Shown: positions 18,942-32,592, counted from the first letter of the stretch. The stretch is 64,000 bases of DNA from Escherichia coli (GCA_021307345.1 CP089930.1:4374521-4438520); one strand, 5' to 3'. Numbers and translations are program-made. Notes: generated from the sequence alone by a model not told the origin.

Positions 18942-20225
18942 ATGGCACTTAACACCCCGCAAATTACGCCAACAAAAAAGATAACAGTGAGCTCAATCAG
19001 CAAGGAACTGCCGCGTGGTGATTATCAACGTTGCCCGCAATGTGACATGCTGTTTAGCCTGCCCGAGATAAATTCTCATCAAAGTGCCTATTGTCCGCGC
19101 TGTCAGGCCAAAATTCGTGACGGGCGTGACTGGTCGCTAACGCGCCTGGCGGCAATGGCGTTCACCATGCTATTGCTGATGCCATTTGCCTGGGGCGAAC
19201 CACTGTTGCATATCTGGCTGTTAGGTATTCGTATTGACGCCAACGTCATGCAAGGCATCTGGCAAATGACCAAACAGGGCGATGCGATAACGGGGGCGAT
19301 GGTCTTTTTCTGCGTTATCGGCGCCCCACTTATCCTCGTCACATCTATTGCTTATTTGTGGTTTGGCAACCGACTGGGGATGAACTTACGCCCGGTACTG
19401 CTGATGCTTGAGCGACTGAAAGAGTGGGTGATGCTGGATATCTACCTGGTCGGCATTGGTGTTGCTTCTATAAAGGTACAGGATTATGCCCATATCCAGG
19501 CGGGTGTCGGCTTATTCTCTTTTGTAGCGTTGGTGATTTTAACGACGGTGACGTTGTCACATCTTAATGTTGAACAGCTGTGGGAGCGATTTTATCCTGA
19601 ACGCCCTGCCACGCGCAGGGACGCGAAACTACGTGTTTGCCTGGGGTGTCACTTTACCGGCTATCCTGATCCGCGCGGTCGCTGCCCCCGCTGCCATATC
19701 CCGCTTCGCCTGCGTCGTCATCATAGTCTTCAAAAATGTTGGGCGGCGTTGTTGGCTTCAGTCGTCTTGTTGTTACCAGCTAACCTGTTGCCTATCTCGA
19801 TCATTTATCTGAACGGTGGACGACAAGAAGATACGATTCTTTCCGGCATCATGTCGCTGGCAAACAGCAACATTGCGGTCGCCGGAATTGTGTTTATCGC
19901 CAGTATTCTGGTGCCGTTTACCAAAGTGATTGTGATGTTCACTTTATTATTGAGCATTCATTTTAAATGCCAACAAGGATTACGCACGCGAATACTGTTA
20001 CTGCGAATGGTGACCTGGATTGGTCGCTGGTCGATGCTCGATCTGTTTGTCATTTCTTTAACTATGTCGCTGATCAATCGCGATCAGATCCTCGCTTTTA
20101 CTATGGGACCGGCTGCGTTTTATTTCGGCGCAGCGGTTATTTTAACTATTCTTGCAGTGGAATGGCTGGACAGCCGCTTACTTTGGGATGCACATGAGTC
20201 AGGAAACGCCCGCTTCGACGACTGA
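18942..20225 (+). CDS. letA: LetA, inner-membrane partner of LetB lipid transport
   Basis: A 427-residue PqiA-family membrane protein. Two zinc-ribbon-like modules (CPQCDMLF ... YCPRCQAKI and CLGCHFTG ... RCPRCHIPL) each precede four hydrophobic helices, giving the internal duplication typical of the family. With LetB it forms a lipid transport bridge across the envelope. The next gene starts 31 bases before its end, so the two are translationally coupled. Expression in E. coli has been linked to a stress/sigma response; no site is assigned here. Confidence 0.95.
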   Translation: MALNTPQITPTKKITVSSISKELPRGDYQRCPQCDMLFSLPEINSHQSAYCPRCQAKIRDGRDWSLTRLAAMAFTMLLLMPFAWGEPLLHIWLLGIRIDANVMQGIWQMTKQGDAITGAMVFFCVIGAPLILVTSIAYLWFGNRLGMNLRPVLLMLERLKEWVMLDIYLVGIGVASIKVQDYAHIQAGVGLFSFVALVILTTVTLSHLNVEQLWERFYPERPATRRDAKLRVCLGCHFTGYPDPRGRCPRCHIPLRLRRHHSLQKCWAALLASVVLLLPANLLPISIIYLNGGRQEDTILSGIMSLANSNIAVAGIVFIASILVPFTKVIVMFTLLLSIHFKCQQGLRTRILLLRMVTWIGRWSMLDLFVISLTMSLINRDQILAFTMGPAAFYFGAAVILTILAVEWLDSRLLWDAHESGNARFDD

Positions 20226-22827
20226 AGCGCAGATTAAAACTAAACGCCGTATCTCACCTTTCTGGCTGCTGCCGTTCATCGCGCTAATGATTGCCGGCTG
20301 GCTGATTTGGGACAGTTATCAGGATCGGGGGAACACCGTCACCATCGACTTTATGTCGGCGGATGGCATTGTCCCTGGTCGCACACCTGTTCGTTATCAG
20401 GGTGTTGAAGTCGGAACCGTTCAGGATGTCAGCCTTAGCGATGATCTTCGTAAGATTGAAGTCAGGGTCAGCATCAAGTCCGATATGAAAGATGCGCTGC
20501 GCGAAGAGACGCAGTTCTGGCTGGTGACGCCAAAGGCCTCGCTGGCAGGTGTCTCCGGACTGGATGCGCTGGTTGGGGGTAACTATATTGGCATGATGCC
20601 AGGCAAAGGCAAAGAGCAGGATCACTTTGTCGCCCTCGATACCCAACCGAAATATCGGCTGGATAATGGTGATCTAATGATCCACCTACAGGCTCCCGAT
20701 CTTGGTTCGCTGAATAGTGGTTCGCTGGTCTATTTTCGCAAGATCCCGGTGGGACGTGTCTACGACTATGCGATCAATCCCAATAACCAGGGCGTGGTGA
20801 TTGATGTCCTGATTGAGCGGCGTTTTACCGATCTGGTGAAAAAAGGGAGTCGCTTCTGGAACGTTTCTGGCGTTGATGCCAATGTCAGTATCAGTGGCGC
20901 GAAGGTGAAACTGGAAAGTCTGGCTGCGCTGGTTAACGGTGCGATTGCCTTCGATTCGCCGGAAGAGTCGAAACCCGCCGAAGCGGAAGATACCTTTGGT
21001 TTGTATGAAGATCTCGCCCACAGCCAGCGTGGGGTAATCATAAAACTGGAACTGCCGAGCGGTGCCGGATTAACCGCCGACTCAACACCGTTAATGTATC
21101 AGGGTCTGGAAGTCGGACAACTGACGAAACTGGATTTAAACCCAGGCGGCAAAGTCACCGGAGAAATGACCGTTGATCCCAGCGTCGTAACGCTGTTACG
21201 GGAAAATACCCGCATCGAATTACGTAACCCGAAATTATCCCTCAGCGATGCGAATCTCAGCGCCCTGCTCACGGGCAAAACCTTCGAACTGGTGCCGGGC
21301 GATGGTGAGCCACGCAAGGAGTTTGTCGTTGTGCCTGGCGAGAAAGCCCTGCTGCATGAACCTGATGTTCTGACGCTGACCCTGACCGCGCCAGAAAGTT
21401 ACGGTATTGATGCCGGTCAGCCACTCATTCTGCATGGTGTACAGGTCGGTCAGGTAATTGAACGTAAACTCACCAGCAAAGGCGTCACCTTTACCATCGC
21501 CATTGAACCACAGCATCGCGAGCTGGTAAAAGGCGACAGCAAATTCGTCGTCAACAGCCGTGTGGACGTGAAAGTGGGACTGGACGGCGTCGAGTTTCTC
21601 GGTGCCAGCGCCTCTGAATGGATCAACGGAGGGATACGTATTCTGCCGGGCGATAAAGGCGAGATGAAAGCCAGCTATCCGCTGTATGCCAATCTGGAAA
21701 AAGCCCTGGAAAACAGCCTTAGCGATTTGCCCACCACGACCGTGAGTTTAAGTGCAGAAACATTACCAGACGTGCAGGCGGGATCGGTAGTGCTGTACCG
21801 TAAGTTTGAGGTTGGCGAAGTCATCACCGTGCGCCCACGAGCTAACGCCTTTGATATCGATCTGCATATTAAGCCGGAATATCGCAACCTTCTGACCAAC
21901 AACAGCGTGTTCTGGGCAGAAGGCGGGGCGAAAGTTCAGCTTAATGGTAGCGGCCTGACCGTACAGGCTTCGCCGCTTTCACGGGCGTTAAAGGGTGCTA
22001 TCAGCTTCGATAACCTCAGCGGCGCCAGCGCCAGCCAGCGTAAAGGCGATAAGCGTATTCTTTATGCGTCAGAAACGGCGGCTCGTGCGGTCGGCGGACA
22101 GATTACGCTCCACGCTTTTGATGCCGGAAAACTGGCGGTCGGTATGCCAATTCGCTACCTCGGTATTGATATCGGGCAAATCCAGACGCTGGATCTGATA
22201 ACCGCACGTAATGAAGTACAGGCAAAAGCGGTGCTCTATCCGGAATATGTCCAGACTTTCGCTCGCGGTGGTACACGCTTTTCGGTGGTCACACCGCAGA
22301 TTTCGGCAGCCGGCGTTGAGCACCTTGATACCATCCTCCAGCCGTATATCAATGTCGAACCCGGTCGTGGAAATCCTCGCCGCGACTTTGAATTACAGGA
22401 GGCTACCATTACCGACTCTCGTTACCTGGATGGCTTAAGCATTATTGTTGAAGCGCCAGAAGCCGGATCGTTAGGCATCGGTACACCGGTACTGTTCCGT
22501 GGTCTGGAAGTGGGTACGGTCACTGGAATGACGCTGGGTACACTATCGGATCGGGTGATGATTGCGATGCGCATCAGTAAACGCTACCAGCACCTGGTGC
22601 GGAACAATTCCGTCTTCTGGTTGGCATCGGGCTACAGTCTGGACTTTGGTCTTACGGGCGGCGTAGTGAAAACCGGTACATTTAACCAGTTTATCCGTGG
22701 CGGGATCGCCTTTGCCACTCCGCCTGGTACTCCGCTGGCACCGAAAGCCCAGGAAGGCAAACACTTCTTGTTGCTGGAAAGCGAACCGAAAGAGTGGCGT
22801 GAGTGGGGAACCGCGCTACCCAAATAA
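20194..22827 (+). CDS. letB: LetB, seven-MCE-domain lipid transport tunnel
   Basis: An 877-residue protein with one N-terminal membrane anchor (about 24-41) and seven tandem MCE domains, seen as recurring blocks such as [66 protein letters not shown] and [11 protein letters not shown]. Hexamers stack into a periplasm-spanning tube carrying lipids between the membranes. The ATG at 20194 (MSQETPAS) lies inside the letA end and gives the known length. Confidence 0.97.
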   Translation: MSQETPASTTEAQIKTKRRISPFWLLPFIALMIAGWLIWDSYQDRGNTVTIDFMSADGIVPGRTPVRYQGVEVGTVQDVSLSDDLRKIEVRVSIKSDMKDALREETQFWLVTPKASLAGVSGLDALVGGNYIGMMPGKGKEQDHFVALDTQPKYRLDNGDLMIHLQAPDLGSLNSGSLVYFRKIPVGRVYDYAINPNNQGVVIDVLIERRFTDLVKKGSRFWNVSGVDANVSISGAKVKLESLAALVNGAIAFDSPEESKPAEAEDTFGLYEDLAHSQRGVIIKLELPSGAGLTADSTPLMYQGLEVGQLTKLDLNPGGKVTGEMTVDPSVVTLLRENTRIELRNPKLSLSDANLSALLTGKTFELVPGDGEPRKEFVVVPGEKALLHEPDVLTLTLTAPESYGIDAGQPLILHGVQVGQVIERKLTSKGVTFTIAIEPQHRELVKGDSKFVVNSRVDVKVGLDGVEFLGASASEWINGGIRILPGDKGEMKASYPLYANLEKALENSLSDLPTTTVSLSAETLPDVQAGSVVLYRKFEVGEVITVRPRANAFDIDLHIKPEYRNLLTNNSVFWAEGGAKVQLNGSGLTVQASPLSRALKGAISFDNLSGASASQRKGDKRILYASETAARAVGGQITLHAFDAGKLAVGMPIRYLGIDIGQIQTLDLITARNEVQAKAVLYPEYVQTFARGGTRFSVVTPQISAAGVEHLDTILQPYINVEPGRGNPRRDFELQEATITDSRYLDGLSIIVEAPEAGSLGIGTPVLFRGLEVGTVTGMTLGTLSDRVMIAMRISKRYQHLVRNNSVFWLASGYSLDFGLTGGVVKTGTFNQFIRGGIAFATPPGTPLAPKAQEGKHFLLLESEPKEWREWGTALPK

Positions 22828-22835
22828 TGCGCACT

Positions 22836-22863
22836 GCTCCGGCGTACCTGCGCCGGAGCGTTT
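22836..22863 (+). terminator. letB terminator
   Basis: Perfect 8-bp G+C stem CTCCGGCG / CGCCGGAG with a 6-base loop, shortly after letB; only a short T-run follows. Confidence 0.65.
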
Positions 22864-22906
22864 ATGCTAAACTGCGCGCCTGTTTTTTTGCCAGTGGTAC
22901 ATGCTC

Positions 22907-24346
22907 GTGGCCCAACACACCGTTTATTTCCCGGACGCCTTTCTGACGCAAATGCGTGAAGCAATGCCTTCGACGCTCTCTTTTGATGATTTTCTCGCCG
23001 CCTGTCAGCGCCCATTGCGCCGCAGCATTCGCGTTAATACGCTGAAAATCTCCGTTGCAGATTTCCGGCAATTAACCGCTCCTTATGGCTGGACGCTAAC
23101 GCCAATCCCGTGGTGTGAAGACGGTTTCTGGATCGAACGTGACGATGAAGACGCATTGCCGCTGGGCAGTACCGCTGAACATTTGAGTGGCCTGTTTTAT
23201 ATTCAGGAAGCCAGTTCAATGTTACCGGTTGCTGCATTGTTTGCCGATGGTAACGCCCCAAAACGGGTGATGGATGTCGCTGCTGCACCGGGTTCAAAAA
23301 CTACGCAAATTGCCGCACGGATGAATAACGAAGGGGCGATCCTTGCCAACGAGTTTTCCGCCAGCCGGGTTAAAGTGTTACATGCCAATATCAGCCGCTG
23401 TGGCATCAGTAATGTTGCGCTCACGCATTTTGATGGCCGCGTGTTTGGTGCGGCATTGCCAGAAATGTTCGATGCTATTTTGCTGGATGCCCCCTGCTCC
23501 GGCGAAGGCGTGGTGCGTAAAGATCCCGATGCGCTGAAAAACTGGTCACCGGAAAGCAATCAGGAAATCGCCGCCACGCAGCGGGAACTGATCGACAGTG
23601 CCTTTCATGCCTTACGTCCTGGCGGCACCCTGGTCTACTCAACCTGCACCTTAAACCGGGAAGAAAACGAAGCCGTTTGCCTGTGGCTGAAAGAGACTTA
23701 CCCTGATGCAGTAGAGTTTTTACCGCTGGGCGATCTATTCCCTGGCGCGTACAAGGCGCTGACCGAGGAAGGCTTTTTGCACGTCTTCCCACAAATTTAT
23801 GATTGCGAAGGTTTTTTCGTTGCTCGTCTGCGTAAAACTCAGGCGATTCCCGCGTTGCCTGCGCCGAAATATAAAGTGGGCAATTTCCCGTTTACCATAG
23901 TGAAAGATCGCGAAGCCGGACAAATTCATCAGGCGGCTGCGAGTGTCGGCTTAAACTGGGATGAAAACCTGCGCCTCTGGCAGCGCGATAAAGAAATCTG
24001 GTTATTCCCGGTGGGCATTGAAGCGTTGATAGGTAAAGTCCGATTTTCCCGTCTGGGGATTAAACTTGCTGAAACGCATAACAAAGGTTATCGCTGGCAG
24101 CATGAAGCTGTCATTGCCCTTGCTTCAGTCGCCCATGCTAACGCGTTTGAACTGACACCACAGGAAGCGGAAGAGTGGTATCGCGGGCGCGACGTCTACC
24201 CACAAACCGCGCCAACTACGGATGATGTGCTGGTCACCTTCCAGCATCAGCCAGTCGGTTTAGCCAAACGTATTGGTTCACGGCTGAAAAACAGTTACCC
24301 ACGGGAGCTGGTGCGCGACGGGAAACTTTTTACCGGTAAAGCCTGA
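22907..24346 (+). CDS. rsmF: 16S rRNA m5C1407 methyltransferase
   Basis: A 479-residue RNA:5-methylcytosine methyltransferase. SAM motif [14 protein letters not shown], catalytic cysteines in [13 protein letters not shown] and [12 protein letters not shown], and a C-terminal PUA-like domain are visible. GTG at 22907 gives [12 protein letters not shown] as in K-12; ATG at 22901 (adding Met-Leu) is an equally possible start. Confidence 0.95.
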   Translation: MAQHTVYFPDAFLTQMREAMPSTLSFDDFLAACQRPLRRSIRVNTLKISVADFRQLTAPYGWTLTPIPWCEDGFWIERDDEDALPLGSTAEHLSGLFYIQEASSMLPVAALFADGNAPKRVMDVAAAPGSKTTQIAARMNNEGAILANEFSASRVKVLHANISRCGISNVALTHFDGRVFGAALPEMFDAILLDAPCSGEGVVRKDPDALKNWSPESNQEIAATQRELIDSAFHALRPGGTLVYSTCTLNREENEAVCLWLKETYPDAVEFLPLGDLFPGAYKALTEEGFLHVFPQIYDCEGFFVARLRKTQAIPALPAPKYKVGNFPFTIVKDREAGQIHQAAASVGLNWDENLRLWQRDKEIWLFPVGIEALIGKVRFSRLGIKLAETHNKGYRWQHEAVIALASVAHANAFELTPQEAEEWYRGRDVYPQTAPTTDDVLVTFQHQPVGLAKRIGSRLKNSYPRELVRDGKLFTGKA

Positions 24347-24462
24347 CCGCACACAAAAAAGCGCACTTTTTGACTGGCGAATCTGACTGCCTTGACTAGG
24401 CTGAAAAATGGTACGATCGAACTGGTCGTACCACAATCGGCACTTAAATGGAGAGCACGAAG

Positions 24463-24699
24463 ATGAAAACCAGTGTACGCATAGGCGCTTTTGAAATCGA
24501 CGACGGCGAGTTAACCGGCGAATCGCCTGGTGACCGAACGTTAACCATCCCCTGTAAATCTGACCCGGATTTATGTATGCAACTTGATGCCTGGGACGCC
24601 GAAACCAGCATCCCAGCCCTGCTAAACGGCGAACACTCTGTCCTTTACCGTACCCGCTACGATCAAAAGTCTGATGCCTGGATTATGCGTCTTGCCTGA
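24463..24699 (+). CDS. yebV: small uncharacterised protein YebV
   Basis: A 78-residue acidic cytoplasmic protein (MKTSVRIGAFEIDDGEL) matching E. coli YebV; heat-shock induction has been reported, function unknown. The ATG at 24463 follows GGAGAGCACGAAG. A terminator lies 10 bases after the stop. Confidence 0.9.
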   Translation: MKTSVRIGAFEIDDGELTGESPGDRTLTIPCKSDPDLCMQLDAWDAETSIPALLNGEHSVLYRTRYDQKSDAWIMRLA

Positions 24700-24708
24700 T
24701 CCAAAAAG

Positions 24709-24734
24709 AACCCGTCGGCATGACGGGTTATTTA
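24709..24734 (+). terminator. yebV terminator
   Basis: 8-bp stem AACCCGTC / GACGGGTT with 5-base loop followed by ATTTAT. Confidence 0.7.
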
Positions 24735-24804
24735 TCCTGGTTATTTCCCCCGTTGTAAAATCTCCCCTAAACTTAACGGTACGGCACCGCACTTCGAGGA
24801 TGAA

Positions 24805-24996
24805 ATGTTCGCGCTGGTACTTTTTGTTTGCTATCTGGACGCTGGCTGTGACGATATTGTGGTTGATATCTACAATACGGAACAGCAGTGCCTCTATTCA
24901 ATGGACGATCAACGGATCCGCCACGGCGGCTGTTTTCCGATTGAGGATTTTATTGATGGTTTCTGGCGACCTGCACAGGATTACAGTGACTTTTAA
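24805..24996 (+). CDS. yebW: small uncharacterised protein YebW
   Basis: A 63-residue acidic protein (MFALVLFVCYLDAGCDDIV) matching E. coli YebW, DUF1482, function unknown. Cysteine pairs near residues 9, 15, 29 and 43 are noticeable. Its stop directly abuts the end of convergent pphA. Confidence 0.87.
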   Translation: MFALVLFVCYLDAGCDDIVVDIYNTEQQCLYSMDDQRIRHGGCFPIEDFIDGFWRPAQDYSDF

Positions 24997-25653
24997 TTAT
25001 TGCAGTTGCACAAGAGTCAACTCACCTCCGAAGACGGCGCCGGTATCAATATAATGCAAGTTACCGATATCCACGCGATGACGTAATGGCGTATGCCCAA
25101 ACCAGAAATGATCGGCACCTGTAATTCCCTGCCCTTTTTGACCCCCACGCAATCGCGATCGACTCCACAACACCTGATGCAGATCGACTTCCTTATGCCA
25201 CTCATAAATATCATTGGGGTAATCCGCATGGGCGATGACATGCAGTCCGCTACTACAGCTTAATTCAATTATCCACGGCAAAGACCAGCACTTTTCCAGC
25301 ACTATTCTCGCCTGCTCGCATTGGCGCTCTGTCAGTGCTGCGAACCAGTCGCCGCCATTCATAAACCACAAAGACATCTGCTGCGAATCCAGCGCATCCA
25401 TCGCCATCTGCTCATGATTGCCTCTTACCGCTCTGATCCAGCGTTGTTCCAGTAATTGCAGGCAGCGCAAACTCTCCGGGCCACGATCGATAACGTCACC
25501 AACCGAGATCAGCAAGTCTTGCCACGGGTCAAACCGGCAGTGCCATAATTTCTTACGCAGTTGCGCCAGGCAGCCATGAATATCCCCCACCAGCCAGATA
25601 TGTCGCCACTGACTACCATCAATCTTCTGATAGATGTGTCTTGCCTGTTTCAT
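24997..25653 (-). CDS. pphA: serine/threonine protein phosphatase 1
   Basis: A 218-residue PPP-family metallophosphatase with the full metal-binding set: GDIHGC, GDVIDRGPES, GNHEQM, and later histidines in HVIAHADYP and FGHTPLRH. PphA dephosphorylates phosphoserine, threonine and tyrosine proteins and signals misfolding through CpxR in E. coli. The central section (about residues 100-150) is much less like K-12 PphA, as I remember it, than its neighbours are. The ATG at 25653 is favoured over the adjacent one at 25656. Confidence 0.92.
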   Translation of the reverse strand: MKQARHIYQKIDGSQWRHIWLVGDIHGCLAQLRKKLWHCRFDPWQDLLISVGDVIDRGPESLRCLQLLEQRWIRAVRGNHEQMAMDALDSQQMSLWFMNGGDWFAALTERQCEQARIVLEKCWSLPWIIELSCSSGLHVIAHADYPNDIYEWHKEVDLHQVLWSRSRLRGGQKGQGITGADHFWFGHTPLRHRVDIGNLHYIDTGAVFGGELTLVQLQ

Positions 25654-25799
25654 CAATTCCTTACTCCCGCGCGAAAGATCACATTACCTTAACAAAAATG
25701 TTAAAAAAGCCTGGACTGAAGCAGTAGAGTGTGTGTTATGGTTGATGGTAAAGTCAGTGCAGTAAAAGCTGTGATGTAATCATCAAACTGGCTTTATAG

Positions 25800-25904
25800 A
25801 TAAAAAGAGACCGAATACGATTCCTGTATTCGGTCCAGGGAAATGGCTCTTGGGAGAGAGCCGTGCGCTAAAAGTTGGCATTAATGCAGGCTTAGTTGCC
25901 TTGC
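25800..25904 (-). ncRNA. sdsR: SdsR (RyeB) small RNA
   Basis: On the minus strand the RNA begins GCAAGGCAACTAAGCC at 25904, contains the internal hairpin GGCTCTCTCCCAAGAGCC, and ends with the terminator stem CCGAATAC / GTATTCGG followed by T residues near 25800. This is the roughly 104-nt sigma-S-dependent Hfq sRNA that represses mutS, tolC and ompD-type targets. The full known sequence is recognisable. Confidence 0.92.
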
Positions 25905-25991
25905 CCTTTAAGAATAGATGACGACACCAGGTTTGCCAGTTTGCGTGCAAAATGGTCAATAAAAAGCGTGCTTGTCATCGTCTTAAATGTT

Positions 25992-26033
25992 AAAAACCGC
26001 CCGTTCTGGTGAAAGAACTGAGGCGGTTTTTTA
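25992..26033. terminator. terminator shared by RyeA and yebY
   Basis: Long stem: AAAAACCGCC / GGCGGTTTTT with an inner GTTCT / AGAAC pair. It has an A-run and a T-run, so it can act on both strands. Confidence 0.88.
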
Positions 26034-26061
26034 TTTGAAATTAAACATTTACTGTAGATGA

Positions 26062-26403
26062 TTAACAGAGTTTCTCAGCTCTTTCAATAAACGGTGCCAG
26101 ACTCATTTTTTCACCTGGTTTGTTAGGATTATCAATCTGGATCACTGAAATAGGCTGGGCGTTGGTCTTTCCGCTGGTAACTTCTTTTTGCGCGACATCG
26201 TTCAAAGGGTACTGCACCAGGGTGCTGGGGTTAATGACATACAGCGCGTTGCCCGGTCGGCATGTCAGCATCACTTCTTCACGATTAAATGCCCATTTGT
26301 CTTTGCCAATTTCAAAGCGACTAACGGTGATCACTTGTGGCGCTGCCAGCGCCGCTGCCGAACTGGTAAGCAATACAAATGCCAGAATACTTTTTTTCAT
26401 CAT
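26062..26403 (-). CDS. yebY: exported DUF2511 protein YebY
   Basis: A 113-residue protein with a signal peptide ([21 protein letters not shown]) and two cysteines (MLTCRPG, EKLC at the end) likely to form a disulfide. It is the last gene after copC-copD and is copper-induced in E. coli. A heme-related role has been proposed; the exact function is open. Confidence 0.9.
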   Translation of the reverse strand: MMKKSILAFVLLTSSAAALAAPQVITVSRFEIGKDKWAFNREEVMLTCRPGNALYVINPSTLVQYPLNDVAQKEVTSGKTNAQPISVIQIDNPNKPGEKMSLAPFIERAEKLC

Positions 26404-26415
26404 TTTCGTAATCCA

Positions 26416-27288
26416 TCAAAAAGGTTCGAGAGTTGCAAGCAGGCTGATAATCACCAGCACTACCGCACCTATCGCCCATTCGAGTTTTGTCATCCAAACA
26501 AACCACGGAGCCGCACGGTCTTCATCTTGCCCCATCCGTGGCACCAGAACATAACGATTTGCCAGTGCAATGGCTACCATAATCATCACCAATATGACCT
26601 TTAGAAATAAAAGCTGCCCCCAGTAAGTCGCAAGTGTTGGGGGAAATCCGGTGATGAATAATGCATTAAGCACACCGCTTGCCAGCACGCCAATTACCGC
26701 AAAATGTCCACACCAGGAGAATCGCATCAGTGCATGAATGGCCTGACGTCGCCAGCGCCCTTTTACCAACCGCATACACCAGACGACCGGCAGCAAGCCA
26801 CCAAACCATGCCGCCGCGCAAATCAGATGTACAGCGTGATTAGTCTGATGGATTTTCGCCGTTAATCCTTCGTTTAACGTCGCATGTCCTACTCCCGCCA
26901 TCAGGATAAATTGCGCGGTAGTTAGCACAAACAACAGACGTGGCATGTTCCCTGGTTGCATCAGAGCGACGGTTAGCGTAACGAGGGCGAGAACGATTTG
27001 CCAAATCCAGACACCACCAAACTGCGTTTGTAACACTGATTGACAAATGTTCAACGAAACCACATCCGACCATCCCGCGCCCATCAACCCGCCCTGTACG
27101 GCGAACATCGCAGCGGCGCTGCTCAAACTCCAGACGGCAGCATGTTGTTGTAAACGCAGAAAACGTTTCGTCAGCAAGCGACGAATTGCTATTGGTGCCA
27201 GCCATGCGCCATACATCGCGAAGCCAAAGACCAGCATCAGGGAGGTAAAATGGATAAATCGCAATGCGACCCAGGTAAACGCCAGCAT
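26416..27288 (-). CDS. copD: CopD-family copper transport membrane protein
   Basis: A 290-residue inner-membrane protein (YebZ) with eight hydrophobic helices and membrane-placed histidines (ALRFIHFTSLML, QTNHAVHLICAAAWF, FSWCGHFAVIG). It is placed in copper uptake/resistance with the periplasmic CopC encoded 3 bases upstream. The pair and yebY form one transcript. Confidence 0.93.
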   Translation of the reverse strand: MLAFTWVALRFIHFTSLMLVFGFAMYGAWLAPIAIRRLLTKRFLRLQQHAAVWSLSSAAAMFAVQGGLMGAGWSDVVSLNICQSVLQTQFGGVWIWQIVLALVTLTVALMQPGNMPRLLFVLTTAQFILMAGVGHATLNEGLTAKIHQTNHAVHLICAAAWFGGLLPVVWCMRLVKGRWRRQAIHALMRFSWCGHFAVIGVLASGVLNALFITGFPPTLATYWGQLLFLKVILVMIMVAIALANRYVLVPRMGQDEDRAAPWFVWMTKLEWAIGAVVLVIISLLATLEPF

Positions 27289-27291
27289 GTT

Positions 27292-27663
27292 TTATTTCAC
27301 TGTAAAGGTGTAATGCCCTTTGGTTTTATGCCCGTCCACCGAGACAACATGCCAGTTGACGGTATAACTTCCGGGCTTCAGGGCGTCGGCAAGCGGAACA
27401 ATCAATTGGTTTTTGTCTTGTTCATTACGCTTCGCGGGTAATGTTTTAACATCTTCATTCTTTGAACCGATGATTTTGGCGCCGCTGAATCCGGGTTCAA
27501 TACTTTCAGAGAAGTTTAACGTAATGGCCTGTGGGGCAGCAGTAACCTCCGCATTCGCCGCAGGATACTGATGCGTCAGATGCGCATGTGCCCAGACAGA
27601 AGGCGCCAGCGAAGCGGCAAATAATACGAGTGCGTAACGAAGAGAACGTGCAGTTGAAACCAT
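27292..27663 (-). CDS. copC: CopC-family periplasmic copper-binding protein
   Basis: A 123-residue protein (YobA). Cleavage after VWA would expose an N-terminal histidine (HAHLTHQYPAAN), which together with VDGHKTKGHY near the C-terminus forms the Cu(II) site of CopC proteins. It is one residue shorter than the K-12 form I remember, within the signal peptide. First gene of copC-copD-yebY. Confidence 0.93.
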   Translation of the reverse strand: MVSTARSLRYALVLFAASLAPSVWAHAHLTHQYPAANAEVTAAPQAITLNFSESIEPGFSGAKIIGSKNEDVKTLPAKRNEQDKNQLIVPLADALKPGSYTVNWHVVSVDGHKTKGHYTFTVK

Positions 27664-27801
27664 ATTATCTATTCCTTTTTGTAATAACTTTTTTACAGAG
27701 CATAACCTTGTCTAATGATAGAGTCGAGGATCATCAATTCCGGCTTGCCATCCTAGCTGACTCTTAGTAACTTTTGCCCGCAATTAACGAGGAGACACAA
27801 T

Positions 27802-28032
27802 ATGCTGAAGAATCTGGCTAAACTGGATCAAACTGAAATGGATAAAGTTAATGTCGATCTGGCGGCTGCCGGGGTGGCATTTAAAGAACGTTACAATATG
27901 CCGGTAATTGCTGAGGCGGTTGAACGTGAACAACCGGAACACCTGCGAAGCTGGTTTCGTGAGCGCCTTATTACCCACCGCCTTGCCTCTGTAAATCTGT
28001 CACGCTTACCTTACGAGCCTAAACTTAAATAA
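27802..28032 (+). CDS. holE: DNA polymerase III theta subunit
   Basis: A 76-residue protein that binds the epsilon proofreading subunit of the polymerase III core and stabilises it. Sequence ([20 protein letters not shown] ... PYEPKLK) is essentially that of E. coli HolE. Good ribosome binding site (CGAGGAG). Confidence 0.97.
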   Translation: MLKNLAKLDQTEMDKVNVDLAAAGVAFKERYNMPVIAEAVEREQPEHLRSWFRERLITHRLASVNLSRLPYEPKLK

Positions 28033-28132
28033 ACCTTATATTAAGTTACACTTTCTTACATAGCGCCTGCTAAATTGTGAGTATTTTCTTATACGCATCA
28101 ATATTTGCGGACACTGTGAAAAGGAAGTCATT

Positions 28133-28789
28133 ATGACATACAGGAAAGTCGCAGCAGCACAATATGAGCCTCGTAATGCCTCACTCACTGAGCAGGTGGC
28201 CCATCATCTGGAGTTCGTGAGGGCTGCCGCCAGACAGCAGTGCGAACTTTTAGTTTTCCCCTCGCTTTCTCTACTGGGATGTGATTATAAGCGACGCTCT
28301 CTTCCTGCCCCGCCCGACCTTTCGCTGTTAGCCCCGCTTTGTTATGCCGCGACAACATGGAGAATGACCATTATTACCGGCCTCCCCGTTGAACATAATG
28401 AACGTTTTATTCGTGGTATTGCCGTATTCGCGCCAGGGATGAACGCGCCCGGAATTTATCATCAAAGCCACGGAGCATGTCTGGATCGACATTCTAAAAC
28501 CATCACTGTGGTGGATGGACAACCTGAAGGCATTGATATGCCCCCAACCTGTTCACTGTTTACCACCGGTCAGTGCATCAGTGAGCCAGAACTATTGGCT
28601 TCTACTCGCCACTTACAATTTTTCTCACATCAGTTCTCCATCGCCGTACTGATGGCTAATGCCCGGGGCAACAGCGCACTGTGGGATGAACATGGCAGCC
28701 TTATTGTTCGCGCCGATCGCGGTTCGTTATTGTTAGTTGGTCAACGCACAGCGCAGGGTTGGCAAGGCGATATCATTCCATTACGCTAG
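28133..28789 (+). CDS. yobB: nitrilase-like protein YobB, probably without catalytic triad
   Basis: A 218-residue protein of the carbon-nitrogen hydrolase fold (KVAAAQYEPRNASL start; LLVFPSLSLLGCD where active members have FPE). The catalytic glutamate position is serine, and I see no nucleophilic-cysteine motif of the GxxICxD type. The same holds for K-12 YobB as I remember it. It is likely a non-catalytic member; function unknown. It precedes exoX by 24 bases. Confidence 0.88.
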   Translation: MTYRKVAAAQYEPRNASLTEQVAHHLEFVRAAARQQCELLVFPSLSLLGCDYKRRSLPAPPDLSLLAPLCYAATTWRMTIITGLPVEHNERFIRGIAVFAPGMNAPGIYHQSHGACLDRHSKTITVVDGQPEGIDMPPTCSLFTTGQCISEPELLASTRHLQFFSHQFSIAVLMANARGNSALWDEHGSLIVRADRGSLLLVGQRTAQGWQGDIIPLR

Positions 28790-28813
28790 GCGTTTTCGGC
28801 CCGGAGTTTTGCC

Positions 28814-31560
<2,747 letters not shown>

Positions 31561-31742
31561 TTATAAGGGTGGCAAAACTCACCCGGTATGCAAGCGAAAC
31601 AGGGTAGTCATTGCTCAGATGATGACAGGTAATGGCGTGGATATCGAATGATATGCTGACAGAGAAAATCAGTCCGTTCAAATGGCTGTGCGGTTCTGGA
31701 TAGCCCGAAATAGTCCACTGTCAGGCTATCCAGAGAGCGGAA

Positions 31743-32402
31743 TTATTCCGCCAAAGTGCGCTTTTGCTGTTCGAGATCGCGTTCGATCCCTTCACGAACA
31801 TCCTGGGGAATTTTCAGCGCGTCGCCCAATGCATTCAGGTAGCTACGCTCCATGAAATGATCAATATCAATAGCTGCACAGCTCAAGAAATAGATTTCCA
31901 GCGCCTCTTCTTCATTACGAACCCCGTTCGCCAGGCGCTGCGGATCCAGCGGTTGTTCAATTGCCTGCTCAATGAGTACACGCCCCTGCTCTTCCACGCC
32001 GGCTTCACGCAATTGCTGGTCGATAGCTGCACGTTCTTTGGCATCAATATGACCATCACTTTTAGCGGCAAAGACCAGTGCAAGGATCAAACGTTCCGTA
32101 CGCTCATCCAGCGGCGTGCTTTGAGTGCCGAATTGCGGTTCATCCTGATGCGCCGCACGAATTTTATCTTTGTATTTGTTCCACAGCACCGTACCCGCTA
32201 CCGCTCCGCCGCCAACCAGCAACGCATTGGTGCCATATTTCGTGAGAAGTTTACGTGCTGATTTATTTGCGACCAGCAACCCTGCCAGCCCGCCTAATGC
32301 GCCCGGCACTAAAAGTTTGCCCAATCCCTGCTCCATAGACGAGGAGGTAGAAGAACTGCTTTGCCCAAGCAGGGATTGCAGCTGATTTAACCAGTTAGCC
32401 AT
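31743..32402 (-). CDS. yebE: DUF533 inner-membrane protein YebE
   Basis: A 219-residue protein with a Ser-rich stretch near the start, a hydrophobic region (about 28-80) and a C-terminal TerB-like acidic helical domain ([16 protein letters not shown]). It is a known CpxR-regulated gene of unknown function in E. coli. Confidence 0.9.
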   Translation of the reverse strand: MANWLNQLQSLLGQSSSSTSSSMEQGLGKLLVPGALGGLAGLLVANKSARKLLTKYGTNALLVGGGAVAGTVLWNKYKDKIRAAHQDEPQFGTQSTPLDERTERLILALVFAAKSDGHIDAKERAAIDQQLREAGVEEQGRVLIEQAIEQPLDPQRLANGVRNEEEALEIYFLSCAAIDIDHFMERSYLNALGDALKIPQDVREGIERDLEQQKRTLAE

Positions 32403-32592
32403 ATTTGCTCCTCAATAACCATTTTTAGTGCCTGTAGCATAGCGGATGAGGATGTCAGAAAGTGTATATCGCGGCAAAAGATGCGCAAATAAACGGACCG
32501 AAAGGAAGTCAGCGACGGAAATTCGCGTCAGATAAGGAACTCGGCTATGGTGGGAATGTGGAGGAAGGATTGATTGGGATTATCTGCTGCTG

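Larger units (their letters stand above)
25760..26033 (+). ncRNA. ryeA: RyeA (SraC) antisense RNA
   Basis: In E. coli the pphA-yebY gap encodes RyeA on the strand opposite SdsR, fully overlapping it. The 3' end is supported by the strong hairpin terminator at 25992-26033; the 5' end is estimated from the known length of 250-275 nt and is uncertain. It pairs with SdsR and its level falls in stationary phase. Confidence 0.7.
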
